Positions 45,580-53,671 of a stretch of 64,000 nucleotides of DNA are shown piece after piece. The position numbers and the translations under genes were made by a program. How positions within the stretch are numbered: position 1 is the first letter of the stretch; every line of letters starts with the position of its first letter. Under the pieces are notes generated by a model, which saw only the letters and a list, made by a program, of their open reading frames with translations, was not told where the DNA came from and did no database searches. The DNA comes from JBBQRS01 sp038214535 (GTDB lineage: Bacteria > Chloroflexota > Anaerolineae > CG2-30-64-16). Location of the stretch: the NCBI GenBank assembly GCA_038214535.1, contig JBBQRS010000012.1, positions 1 through 64,000 of the forward strand, read 5' to 3'.

Positions 45580-46856
45580 TGGCTCGCATCCTGTTCCTGA
45601 CACAGGTCCTGCCCTATCCCCTGGACGCCGGACCCAAAGTGCGCGCATATCACATGATCCGCCACCTGGCGCAGCGTCATGAGATCATGCTGGTCAGTTT
45701 CGTGCGCAAGGACGATCAGCGCGCATCCATCGAACATTTACGCGGCATCTGCGCCGATGTCCGCACCGTGCTGATGCAACGCTCCATGCCGCAAAACCTG
45801 CGCGCCGCGATCAAGAGCTTCGCCACCGGCATCCCGATTGTCGCCGCCCGTGATGAAACGGCAGCCATGACCCTGGCCATTCATGAGGCCGTAACCGCTT
45901 TTCAGCCCGATGTGGTTCATGCCGATCAACTCTCGATGGCCGGTTACGGTCAGTTGACGGCCCGGCGGACAGAGCAACGTCGCCCCGCAACCGTCCTTGA
46001 CGAGCACAACGCCATTTATCTATTGACTCGCCGCATCGCCGCAGGGGAAACCAACCCACTCCGGCGCGCCATCGTCGAACGCGAGGCGCGCGCCTTCGTG
46101 CGCTACGAAGCCGACATGTGCCGCGCCTACGATCACATCTTCACGGTCACCGCCGAAGACAAAGATCACCTGTTGGCCCTGGAACCCATCGAAGCGCGGG
46201 CCGCCGCTGCGAGCCGGTTCACCGTTGTGCCCATCTGTGTAGACCCCGACCGCACCGCCGTGGTGCAGCCACAGCACGCCACGCCGCCAACGATCCTGCA
46301 CCTGGGCACGATGTTCTGGCCGCCCAATGTGGCCGGGGTGCTATGGTTTGCGCGCGAGGTCTTGCCGCTGATCCATCGCGTTCAGCCGGATGCGAAGTTT
46401 GTGATCGTCGGCAAAAACCCGCCGGATGAGATCCTTGCGCTCGCCGCAGATCCTCGCATCGAGGTCACCGGCTATGTCGCGGATCCCATGCCTTATCTTA
46501 CGGCAGCAGACGTCTTCATCGTCCCCCTGCACGCGGGCGGCGGGATGCGCGTCAAAATCCTCGATGCGTGGTTATGGGGCATGCCCATTGTGTCTACGGC
46601 CATCGGCGCGGAAGGCATCGAAGTCCTGGATGGTGAGAACATCCTGCTTGCAGACCATCCGCCCGCCTTCGCTTCCGCGGTTCTCGCGCTCTTGCAGGAT
46701 GAGGCCCTTAATCAAAAACTGCGCGTCCGGGGCCGCGCCTGGGTAGAAACCCACTACGCCTGGCAAACCGTCTATCAACGCGTCGACCAGGTTTACGACC
46801 GTCTGCTTTCGGGCAGCCGTTCGCCGCAGCAAAGCGCCGTCGCATTATCTGCTTAA
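45579..46856 (+). CDS. family 4 glycosyltransferase
   Basis: A 425-residue GT-B enzyme starting at GTG 45579, which shares one base with the previous stop and has GAAGGGG upstream. 'RILFLTQVLPYPLDAGPKVRAYHMIRHLAQRHEIMLVSF' and 'TILHLGTMFWPPNVAGVLWFAREVLPLIHRV' start the two Rossmann halves; 'VFIVPLHAGGGMRVKILDAWLWGMPIVSTAIGAEGIEV' is the donor site. It resembles the enzyme at 37801 in layout. Last glycosyltransferase of the locus; an 83-bp palindromic repeat (46875-46957) follows. Specificity unknown. Confidence 0.87.
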   Translation: MARILFLTQVLPYPLDAGPKVRAYHMIRHLAQRHEIMLVSFVRKDDQRASIEHLRGICADVRTVLMQRSMPQNLRAAIKSFATGIPIVAARDETAAMTLAIHEAVTAFQPDVVHADQLSMAGYGQLTARRTEQRRPATVLDEHNAIYLLTRRIAAGETNPLRRAIVEREARAFVRYEADMCRAYDHIFTVTAEDKDHLLALEPIEARAAAASRFTVVPICVDPDRTAVVQPQHATPPTILHLGTMFWPPNVAGVLWFAREVLPLIHRVQPDAKFVIVGKNPPDEILALAADPRIEVTGYVADPMPYLTAADVFIVPLHAGGGMRVKILDAWLWGMPIVSTAIGAEGIEVLDGENILLADHPPAFASAVLALLQDEALNQKLRVRGRAWVETHYAWQTVYQRVDQVYDRLLSGSRSPQQSAVALSA

Positions 46857-46874
46857 AACCGATTTCGCCAAAAG

Positions 46875-46957
46875 TCTATCCTCAAACTTCGTAGTATAGC
46901 CCCTCGTGGGCGTTCGCGACGGGCACAAGGCCCTACACTACGAAATTTGAGGATAGA
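46875..46957. repeat. 83-bp palindromic repeat (full-length copy)
   Basis: The left arm from TCTATCCTCAAA (46875) pairs with the right arm ending TTTGAGGATAGA (46957); the arms match almost throughout, with the centre around TTCGCGA. RNA from either strand would fold into a long hairpin. It lies 18 bases after one gene and 29 before the next. It shares the GTAGTnTAGCCCCTnGTGGG core with copies at 20767 and 60707. Its size and terminal symmetry suggest a REP or MITE-like element that doubles as a terminator. Confidence 0.8.
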
Positions 46958-46986
46958 TTCCAAGTTTACACTGCCAGGCTAAAAAC

Positions 46987-49302
46987 ATGACCCAAAACAA
47001 CTTCACTGTCTGTCCATATCTCGGCATGTCGGGAGAGCGCACCGTCGTGCGCACCGAACCCGATCTGATGCACCGTTGTTTCGCGCAAAGTCCTGCCGGC
47101 CAGCCCGATCTCGACCATCAGGCTCGTTACTGCCTGAGCGCCAATTATCCGGCCTGCTCGATCTACAAACAATACGTCGAGCCGGAAACCGAAGAGCTTG
47201 AAGAAGACGAAGAAGAGACGCGCCAGGGAATGAGCTCCGCCGCGCGTCTGGCCCTCTTGTTGATTCCCATCGCATTGTTGCTCACCCTGGCCTTACTCTA
47301 CTTCCGAGACCTGGCATCCGCCCCCACGCCGGTTGCGATCGAAGTCGCTCAACCGACCCAGGCGTCTCCAATCCCGACGCAACCACCCGTTGCGACCACC
47401 GATTCTTCTCAGCCGCAACCGATTGCCGCAGTGACGCTGGTTCGCCCCGAAACGGTCACGCCGGCGCCAGGTGGTCAGGTCTTCTCGGCCACGCCGTTAC
47501 AGGGTGAAGTCGGCTGGTGGACCAGCAGTGAGGCGGATAGCAACCACGTCTCCGATTCTTATCTCTATGCCGGATACTACGAAGGAAATTCATTCCTGTC
47601 GGCCGTGCGGTTCGACCTCAAAGGCGCCCCACGCGGCGCGCCGATCAGCGACGGAACCATCCAACTGACGGGCTTACTGGACGACCGCTTCAACCCGGGC
47701 TCAGGCGGAACGTGGTCCGTTCAACTGATCCCCGGCAAAGCCTTGCCGCCGTTGCAACAGGTCAACTTCCAGACATTGCTCAACACCCCGGCGCAAATGA
47801 CCCTTTTCCCTGAGCTTTATCCTGCCGACCTGGGCGTCGGTCAAGTCAACATCGTGAACCTCGACGCATCGGCGCGTTCTTGGCTCCAGGAGCAAATCCT
47901 GCTCGGCGAAACCGAAATCATCGCTCGCATCACCGGGCCAGGCGGCGGTGATTCGCTCTTCGCCTGGGATAGCGGAGACGGCCCCGCGACGGCCGGTGAA
48001 GCGCCGCGGCTCATTCTCAGCCTCGACGCTCCGCCGCCGACCGCGCCGCCCCTGCCGACCGATGTCTTCCTGGTCGCCACGCTGACGCCTACGCCTGAAA
48101 ACGTGCTTACCGCGGCCGCAGAGATTGCCCTGAGCACCCAGCAAGCGCTCGACGGCGCATCGGGGTCACAGATCATCCCCGTTTACACGCCGACGCTCGT
48201 GCCTGAAAATCTGGCAACCGTGCAAGCCGGTCGGTTGCTCGCGGGGCTACCGCTTTACGTGGTCTACACACCCGTCCCCGCGAATGGGGCGACCGCGACG
48301 GCCAACGCATTGGAGGCGACGGCTATCGCCGTAACCACGGGCACATTCACGCCGGTGCCGCCCGATGCAGTGACCCCAATCATCGTGCTGCCCACGCCCA
48401 TGCCGGAAAACGTTGCGACGGCGGCGGCGCAGAAAGCCATCACCACCGCGCAGGCCGCCTCAGTCGGCACGGTCACCCCCTTGCCGCCGAATATCGTCAT
48501 GGCAACACGCACGCCGACCGCGATCGTCGTCACTCGCACACTGACCCCGGAAAATCAACAAACGGCGGCGATCAATTCGCTCATCATGACGGCTGTCGCA
48601 GCGACAACCGGCACCTTCACGCCCTTCCCGCCCAACGTGGTGACGGCCACGCCCAGCCCGTTGCCGACCGCCACGCCAAAGGCACCCTTCCTGATCTATC
48701 TCGATCAGATTACACCCGATCCGACGGCAACCGGCGACGGCAGGATGCCTCAAGAACTGCGCGGCAAGGTTCTGTTCAAGAGCGACCGCGAAGATGGAAC
48801 TCGCATCATGGCCGTGGACCCCGCGACCGGACGGCAGGCCAACCTCGCCAGCCCCTGGCCGTACAGCGAAGCCGAACATATCCAGTTGACTTCGCCTGAT
48901 GGCCGTTTCGTCCTCACCGTGGAATATGACGATATCGGGCGCACCCAGATTATCTCCACGGACGTCTCGACCGGCGCACGTCAAAAGATCACGAACAACC
49001 GCCTGGGCGCGTATGAGCCTGCATGGTCGCCCACTGCCAACAGGATCGCTTTCGGCTCGTGGGATTCGGGCAACGAAGACATCTACACCATGGATCCCGA
49101 TGGTTCCAACGTGATTCAAATTACCACGAATGGCAGCCAGGATCGCTATCCTTCGTGGTCGCCCAACGGCTCACAGATCGTCTATTGGTCCTCGCGTGAC
49201 ACGGGCCGCAGACAACTGTGGGTGATGAACGCCGACGGCAGCAATCCGCGGCGGATGCTGACCTCCAACTATAATGACTATAATCCCATCTGGGTAAGAT
49301 GA
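46987..49302 (+). CDS. membrane protein: Cys/His N-terminal domain, TPEN repeats, TolB-like propeller
   Basis: A 771-residue modular protein. Residues 1-60 form a small cytoplasmic domain with C9, C31, H44, C49 and C57 (CPYLGM...HQARYCLS...YPAC), a module I recall from Chloroflexota proteins and that probably binds metal. An acidic stretch precedes one membrane helix (about 86-105). Outside follow a beta-rich domain (about 155-345, 'DSYLYAGYYEGNSFLSAVRFDL'), like the DNRLRE-type adhesive domains, then about 220 residues of Thr/Pro/Ala repeats built on 'TPEN..TAAA...A..TGTFTP.PPN', and a C-terminal TolB/WD40-like propeller ('PDGSNVIQITTNGSQDRYPSWSPNGSQIVYWSS'). Function unknown; a surface sensor or scaffold near the glycan machinery is possible. 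Confidence 0.75.
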   Translation: MTQNNFTVCPYLGMSGERTVVRTEPDLMHRCFAQSPAGQPDLDHQARYCLSANYPACSIYKQYVEPETEELEEDEEETRQGMSSAARLALLLIPIALLLTLALLYFRDLASAPTPVAIEVAQPTQASPIPTQPPVATTDSSQPQPIAAVTLVRPETVTPAPGGQVFSATPLQGEVGWWTSSEADSNHVSDSYLYAGYYEGNSFLSAVRFDLKGAPRGAPISDGTIQLTGLLDDRFNPGSGGTWSVQLIPGKALPPLQQVNFQTLLNTPAQMTLFPELYPADLGVGQVNIVNLDASARSWLQEQILLGETEIIARITGPGGGDSLFAWDSGDGPATAGEAPRLILSLDAPPPTAPPLPTDVFLVATLTPTPENVLTAAAEIALSTQQALDGASGSQIIPVYTPTLVPENLATVQAGRLLAGLPLYVVYTPVPANGATATANALEATAIAVTTGTFTPVPPDAVTPIIVLPTPMPENVATAAAQKAITTAQAASVGTVTPLPPNIVMATRTPTAIVVTRTLTPENQQTAAINSLIMTAVAATTGTFTPFPPNVVTATPSPLPTATPKAPFLIYLDQITPDPTATGDGRMPQELRGKVLFKSDREDGTRIMAVDPATGRQANLASPWPYSEAEHIQLTSPDGRFVLTVEYDDIGRTQIISTDVSTGARQKITNNRLGAYEPAWSPTANRIAFGSWDSGNEDIYTMDPDGSNVIQITTNGSQDRYPSWSPNGSQIVYWSSRDTGRRQLWVMNADGSNPRRMLTSNYNDYNPIWVR

Positions 49303-49332
49303 AACCGGAAATCGAAAAGAGGTCTCGCCCAC

Positions 49333-49361
49333 TTGTGAGCACGCCTCGCGCGTGTTATAGT
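49333..49361 (+). promoter_or_regulatory. promoter of the chain-length/tyrosine kinase gene
   Basis: TTGTGA (49333-49338), 17-bp spacer, TATAGT (49356-49361). AGGAG (49422-49426) lies eight bases before the GTG start at 49435. Confidence 0.6.
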
Positions 49362-49434
49362 CCACTCGTTGTGGGCTTCTTGAAACGCGACGTCAAAAGA
49401 TGCGCGTCTTCCCACGGCCTCAGGAGATCGTTGC

Positions 49435-51087
49435 GTGGAACTTAAAGACTACATTCGACCGATTCGTAAATGGTGGTGGTTGATTGCCGCATCGGTGCTC
49501 ATCGCGACGCTGGCCGCTTATGTCGCGACGCGCCGGCAGCCGCCGATTTACAGCACGCGCACCACCGTCATGGTCGGCAATGCGATTGACAACCCGAACC
49601 CCAGTGGGTACGAGTTTTATCTCACCCAGCAATTAGCCAATACCTACGCCGACATTGCCGGTCGCGACAACGTCCGCGACGCGATCCAGATCGCGCTCGA
49701 TTTGCCTTACGTGCCGCCCTACTCGGCGCGTGTCGTGCCCAACACCCAGTTGGTCGAAATAGTCGTCACTGACACGGACCCGCGCCGCGCGCAAAGCGTC
49801 GCCGAAGAAGTCGTTCACCAACTCAGCCAGCTCAGCCCCACCGGTCAGGGCGGCCAGAGCCAGGCGCGCCAGGAATTCATCCAGAATCAGCTCAACGAGC
49901 TGGAAACCAACATTCGCAACACCCAGGCTGAATTAACCAAGCGCCAGGATGAATTGGCGACGCTTTTCAGCGCCCGCCAAATCGCCGATGCTCAGGCCAC
50001 CATCGCCGGCCTCCAGAACAAGCTCGCCACGCTTCAGACCAATTACTCCGGCCTGCTCGCCAACACCCAGGCGGGCGCGCTCAACGCCATTAACATCATC
50101 GAAAAAGCTGCCCTGCCAACGAACCCGGTCGGGCCCAACAAGATGATGACCATCCTGATGGCCGCGGCGATTGGGCTCGCGCTGGCGACGGCCGCGAGCT
50201 ATCTCCTCGAATACATGGACGACTCCCTGAAAAACCCCGAGGATGTCAAGAAGGCCCTTGGGGTGACGACGCTTGGCGCCGTGCCGCGCATTGATGGCAC
50301 AGCTCCCGGCAACGAACTCGCGATCCTTACCAACAGTCAATCCACGGCCGCCGAAGCCTATCGCGTGCTGCGCACCAATCTGCAATTCGCAGCCGTTGAC
50401 CGACCGCTAGATACTCTGTTGGTCACCAGCCCGGCCCCCAGTGAGGGCAAATCCATGACCATCGCCAATCTGGCGGCGGCGCTGGCCCAGGCCGGCCAGA
50501 AGGTCATCATCGTGGACACCGACCTCCACCGCCCGCGCCTGCACAAAGTCTTTGGCCTGCGCAACAACCTCGGCGTCACCACGGCGCTCCTGCAAGAGCA
50601 TCCCAATATTGACGGCTTGCTCCAGGAGACCACCCTGCCGAATCTGCGCGTGCTGACCGCCGGCCCATTGCCGCCCAACCCGGCCGAGTTGCTCGGTTCG
50701 CAACGCATGGCCGAACTTATGGCAACCCTCAAGAACGAGTCGGACATCGTGCTCTTCGATAGCCCGCCCGTAACGGCCCTATCGGATACGGCGATCCTCT
50801 CCACGCAGATGGACGGTGTGCTGCTAGTCATAGACGCCGGCAAGACGCGTCGCGACATCGCGAAGCGCGCCATCGAAGCGCTAAACCGCGTCAATGCCCA
50901 CGTGATCGGCGTGCTGCTCAATCGCATGCCCATGCAAGGCGGCGGCGGTTACTACTACTACTACCAGTATGGCGACTATTACGGGTCAAACGACGGCTCC
51001 GCCAGCCAGGGTAAGAAGGGCAAGCGGCCGCGCGCTCGAGCGCGCGGTGCCGAGTCGCCGCAAACGATCACCGAAACGCCGCAATAA
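49435..51087 (+). CDS. polysaccharide co-polymerase / tyrosine autokinase (Wzz-BY-kinase fusion)
   Basis: A 550-residue fused PCP-2a-type protein starting at GTG 49435. The N-terminal Wzz domain has membrane helices at about 14-32 and 236-258 with a coiled-coil-rich outside part between ('NQLNELETNIRNTQAELTKRQDELATL'). The cytoplasmic BY-kinase has Walker A 'APSEGKSMT', A' 'VIIVDTDLHRPRLH' and B 'DIVLFDSPPV', and a tyrosine cluster near the C-terminus (YYYYYQYGDYYG) that is autophosphorylated in relatives. It controls glycan chain length and export through cyclic phosphorylation. The basic tail after the cluster ('KKGKRPRARARG') is unusual and might bind acidic partners. Has its own promoter, so it may be set apart from the main operon. 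Confidence 0.93.
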   Translation: MELKDYIRPIRKWWWLIAASVLIATLAAYVATRRQPPIYSTRTTVMVGNAIDNPNPSGYEFYLTQQLANTYADIAGRDNVRDAIQIALDLPYVPPYSARVVPNTQLVEIVVTDTDPRRAQSVAEEVVHQLSQLSPTGQGGQSQARQEFIQNQLNELETNIRNTQAELTKRQDELATLFSARQIADAQATIAGLQNKLATLQTNYSGLLANTQAGALNAINIIEKAALPTNPVGPNKMMTILMAAAIGLALATAASYLLEYMDDSLKNPEDVKKALGVTTLGAVPRIDGTAPGNELAILTNSQSTAAEAYRVLRTNLQFAAVDRPLDTLLVTSPAPSEGKSMTIANLAAALAQAGQKVIIVDTDLHRPRLHKVFGLRNNLGVTTALLQEHPNIDGLLQETTLPNLRVLTAGPLPPNPAELLGSQRMAELMATLKNESDIVLFDSPPVTALSDTAILSTQMDGVLLVIDAGKTRRDIAKRAIEALNRVNAHVIGVLLNRMPMQGGGGYYYYYQYGDYYGSNDGSASQGKKGKRPRARARGAESPQTITETPQ

Positions 51088-51158
51088 CCTGAACATTCGC
51101 ACGCGGGTTCCAACCGCAATAGACCGCAATTTAGATTGAAATTTCACACTGGAAAGTC

Positions 51159-51187
51159 TTGACATCTGCTCGAAAAGCTGCTACAGT
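51159..51187 (+). promoter_or_regulatory. promoter of the VWA - peptide 1 unit
   Basis: TTGACA (51159-51164), 17-bp spacer, TACAGT (51182-51187). The leader to the ATG at 51379 is about 185 bases, carries no supportable gene and ends with GAGGAGG. The transcript probably includes the first peptide gene and ends at the terminator 53077-53112. Confidence 0.72.
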
Positions 51188-51378
51188 TATGATCGGTTTC
51201 AGTTGTATTTTCATTCGACATCGGCAGCGCCGCCCTCATAGTTCTCCCATTCCAGATCTCATTCTTTCGTTAAGGCGCCCTGCTTACAGCGCATACCTCA
51301 CCCGGTTCCGGTTAGAGTTGATCATGGGCGCGTATTACAGATGATGCGACTGCTTCGACATTCACGAGGAGGGACAAG

Positions 51379-52830
51379 ATGACATTACTTCCGAAGAGAG
51401 CAAACTTACTCCTGATTGTGGTCCTGCTGTTAAGCTTCACGCTCGCCATCCCGGTGAGCGCGCAGGCTCCGACGCCGGAACCCAACGACATCGAGCTCGC
51501 CCTGGTGCTTGACGGTTCGGGCAGCATCGGGATCGATAACTTCAGAATCATGAAAGAAGGCATCGCGGCGGCCCTCGCTAACCCCGCATGTGTGCCGGAA
51601 GATGGTTCCATCTGGGTTTCCGTAACCCAGTTCGGTGCGGACGCGACGGTCGAGATGCCGCTGACGGAAGTCACGGTCGCCAGCATTGCCGGCATTGCCG
51701 CGACGGTGGCAAACATTCCCTACAAGGATTCCTTCACCAATTATCAGGCAGGCATCGAGACCGGCTTGAGCACTTACGCGGGTACCGGTCGCCGCCAGGT
51801 CATGAACTTCGCAACCGATGGTCAGCCGAATACAGGCGACATCCAGCACACACCCACCTTGCGTCAGATGGCGATTGACGCCGGTGTTGATGAACTGGAC
51901 ATCGAAGCCATTGGCGACCCTGAGATCCTTAACATCCCGCGCCTTCAGGACCTTGCCCACCCGCAGCCGGGCGTCCTCTGGGAAAATACGCCCCTGCCGA
52001 CTGCACCGGGTTGGGTAAAACGGGTCGAGAATTACAATGAGTTCGCGGACAGCATCTGCGCCAAGTTCGTTTCGATCGCCAGCGGTCGCCTGGTCGTCAG
52101 CAAGGTCACGAACCCCAGAGGCGCGGGCCACGTGTTTGACTTCTCATTGACCGGCCCCAATACGAACGAAACGTTCCAGTTGAAGGACGGCGAAAGCTTC
52201 AGCACCGAGGCGAACCTGGCGGACGGAACCTACACGGTTACCGAAATCTACAATGACGACGGAGCCGGGGGCGAAGACGGCTGGACGACAGCCATCTCCT
52301 GCGACACCGCGCCGCCCACCACCTCAGAGACCAACACGATTGACGTGATGGTTGACGGCCCGGTGGAGTGCATCGTCACCAATACCGCCGATCCGACATC
52401 GGTGCAACTGGCCGATTTCAGCGGCGCCGTCAAGCCGGATCACATCCTGCTGAGCTGGGAAACCGTCAGCGAAGTGAACAACCTGGGCTTCAACGTCTAC
52501 CGTAGCGACGCCGCCAACGGCGCGCAGAGCCTCATCTCGGCCACGATGATCCCGGCCAACAACCCGGGCGCGACTCAGGGCTCGACCTACAGCTTCCAGG
52601 ACACCAACGTGCAGCCGGGCGTAACCTACTACTACTGGCTCGAAGATCTGGACGCAACTGGCCAGGCGAGCAAAGCCGGCCCGGTGGCCGTGACCTTCCT
52701 CGGCCCCACGTCCGTCGGCCTGAATAGCTTCACCGCTGCGGCTTCGTCGGCTCCCGCCCTGCTCGGGTTGGGGGGCGCAGCAATGGCTGCCCTCGCCGGC
52801 CTCGCCGTCGCCCGTCGCAAACAAGACTGA
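51379..52830 (+). CDS. secreted von Willebrand factor A protein with C-terminal membrane anchor
   Basis: A 483-residue exported protein. Residues 1-28 are a signal peptide (cleavage near VSA-QA). The VWA domain (about 37-240) has a complete MIDAS start D45-G-S-G-S and 'FATDGQPNTGD' as the third metal segment, so it can bind a divalent ion and a protein ligand. Then come a prealbumin-like/SpaA-type module ('LVVSKVTNPRGAGHVFDFSLTGPN...LADGTYTVTEIYNDD') and a fibronectin-like part ('LADFSGAVKPDHILLSWETVSEVNNLGFNVYRS'). The C-terminus 'VGLNSF...LGLGGAAMAALAGLAVARRKQD' is a short motif, a hydrophobic helix and basic residues, the layout of a surface-sorting signal. Only 32 bases separate it from the first peptide gene, suggesting co-expression. 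Confidence 0.82.
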   Translation: MTLLPKRANLLLIVVLLLSFTLAIPVSAQAPTPEPNDIELALVLDGSGSIGIDNFRIMKEGIAAALANPACVPEDGSIWVSVTQFGADATVEMPLTEVTVASIAGIAATVANIPYKDSFTNYQAGIETGLSTYAGTGRRQVMNFATDGQPNTGDIQHTPTLRQMAIDAGVDELDIEAIGDPEILNIPRLQDLAHPQPGVLWENTPLPTAPGWVKRVENYNEFADSICAKFVSIASGRLVVSKVTNPRGAGHVFDFSLTGPNTNETFQLKDGESFSTEANLADGTYTVTEIYNDDGAGGEDGWTTAISCDTAPPTTSETNTIDVMVDGPVECIVTNTADPTSVQLADFSGAVKPDHILLSWETVSEVNNLGFNVYRSDAANGAQSLISATMIPANNPGATQGSTYSFQDTNVQPGVTYYYWLEDLDATGQASKAGPVAVTFLGPTSVGLNSFTAAASSAPALLGLGGAAMAALAGLAVARRKQD

Positions 52831-52862
52831 CAACGCGGTCACCACTCAAGGAGTTTGAAACT

Positions 52863-53051
52863 ATGGAGAAAATCACACACACGCAGCCGATGGCGACCAG
52901 GCAAGTCTGGGAAGAACCCGCCATCATCCTTGAACGCCCGTTGGAAGTCGTCGCCCAGGATGGCCCAACCGATGATAACTGGGTCGCACCCAGCCCGTGG
53001 CGTCTGCCCGGCCCGCTTGCCGCATCCGGCGGCGCCGGCTTCTGCCAGTAA
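52863..53051 (+). CDS. putative RiPP precursor peptide 1
   Basis: A 62-residue peptide with AAGGAG (52848-52853) nine bases before its ATG. The first 15 residues are unlike the second copy. The last 47, beginning WEEPAIILERPLEVV and ending LAASGGAGFCQ, are identical to those of the peptide at 54907. Across these, 18 codons differ between the copies and every change is synonymous, which shows that the protein sequence is under strong selection and really translated. No signal peptide or membrane segment. A leader (about 1-37, rich in Glu/Pro and with the hydrophobic EPAIILERPLEVV patch expected for binding a PqqD-type domain) and a Gly/Ala/Pro-rich core (NWVAPSPWRLPGPLA...GFCQ) are my inferred division. 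It is followed by a strong terminator. Not a family I can name. Confidence 0.8.
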   Translation: MEKITHTQPMATRQVWEEPAIILERPLEVVAQDGPTDDNWVAPSPWRLPGPLAASGGAGFCQ

Positions 53052-53076
53052 TCACCTGCCCTGACTCGTAACATGG

Positions 53077-53112
53077 TGCGCCGGGCCTTGCGGCCCGGCG
53101 CATTTGTTTTTT
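53077..53112 (+). terminator. strong intrinsic terminator after peptide 1
   Basis: An 11-bp perfect GC-rich stem (53077-53087 with 53092-53102), TTGC loop, followed by TTTGTTTTTT. It separates the VWA-peptide 1 unit from the pqqD promoter. Confidence 0.95.
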
Positions 53113-53213
53113 CCACCGGCGTCTCCGGCGCAAGTTGCTGATCGCAACAGTCGTTGCGACTTATCGTCGCCAGTAGAGATGCCTCAATGACCCGGTAATG
53201 TAACTTTGCTTGC

Positions 53214-53242
53214 TTGACACTTGCATCACTCCATGCTAAAAC
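53214..53242 (+). promoter_or_regulatory. promoter of the pqqD-like - radical SAM - peptide 2 unit
   Basis: TTGACA (53214-53219), 17-bp spacer, TAAAAC (53237-53242). About 135 bases of leader lead to the ATG at 53384. Between the terminator at 53112 and this promoter only short inverted repeats such as GTTGC/GCAAC (53141-53155) are seen. Confidence 0.7.
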
Positions 53243-53383
53243 TAAAGCGATTGCCGTAGAGGTCGCTTACGGATCTGGGCGGCTGCGATTGTCTTCCTGG
53301 TCCGGGCAATGTCGCCCCCATCACCCGGCAGTGACCCGCTATTTACTGCCAATTCTTTGACTCCCAACGGAGCACAAAACGTC

Positions 53384-53671
53384 ATGTCTCAAACCGATAC
53401 CCGCAGGCCATCGCATCATTCACGAACGGCATCGCGCGTCTTCAGCGGTGAAGCCGTGGTCATTACCCCTGCCGAAAACGTCGTGCGTATGCTCAACCCG
53501 ATCGGTTCCCGAATCTGGGAACTGGCCGACGGCACGCGCACGATTGACGACATAGCGTCCGTGCTCACCGGCGAATTCGATGTAGACTTCGCTCACGCCC
53601 ATCAAAGCGCAACAACCTTCGTCGAAGACCTGGCTGCCAGAGGCTTGATCGCATTCGAGGAGAGCGAATGA
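53384..53671 (+). CDS. PqqD-family peptide chaperone (RiPP recognition element)
   Basis: A 95-residue protein. ATG 53384, with GGAG at 53369-53372, is chosen because it gives the length usual for PqqD (about 90-95); an ATG 75 bases upstream adds residues without family features. The core 'VVITPAENVVRMLNPIGSRIWELADGTRTIDDIASVLTGEF' matches the PqqD fold: a beta hairpin ending in LN-x-x-G-x-x-IWEL followed by the helix that packs against peptide leaders. These small proteins bind the leader of a precursor peptide and bring it to a radical SAM enzyme, which here is encoded next with an ATGA overlap. This pairing is the strongest context clue that the 62-residue peptides are substrates. Confidence 0.88.
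   Translation: MSQTDTRRPSHHSRTASRVFSGEAVVITPAENVVRMLNPIGSRIWELADGTRTIDDIASVLTGEFDVDFAHAHQSATTFVEDLAARGLIAFEESE

Noticed and set aside
53309..53383. Earlier ATG for the PqqD-like gene
   Set aside because: It adds 25 residues with no family match and lacks a binding site; ATG 53384 gives the standard length.
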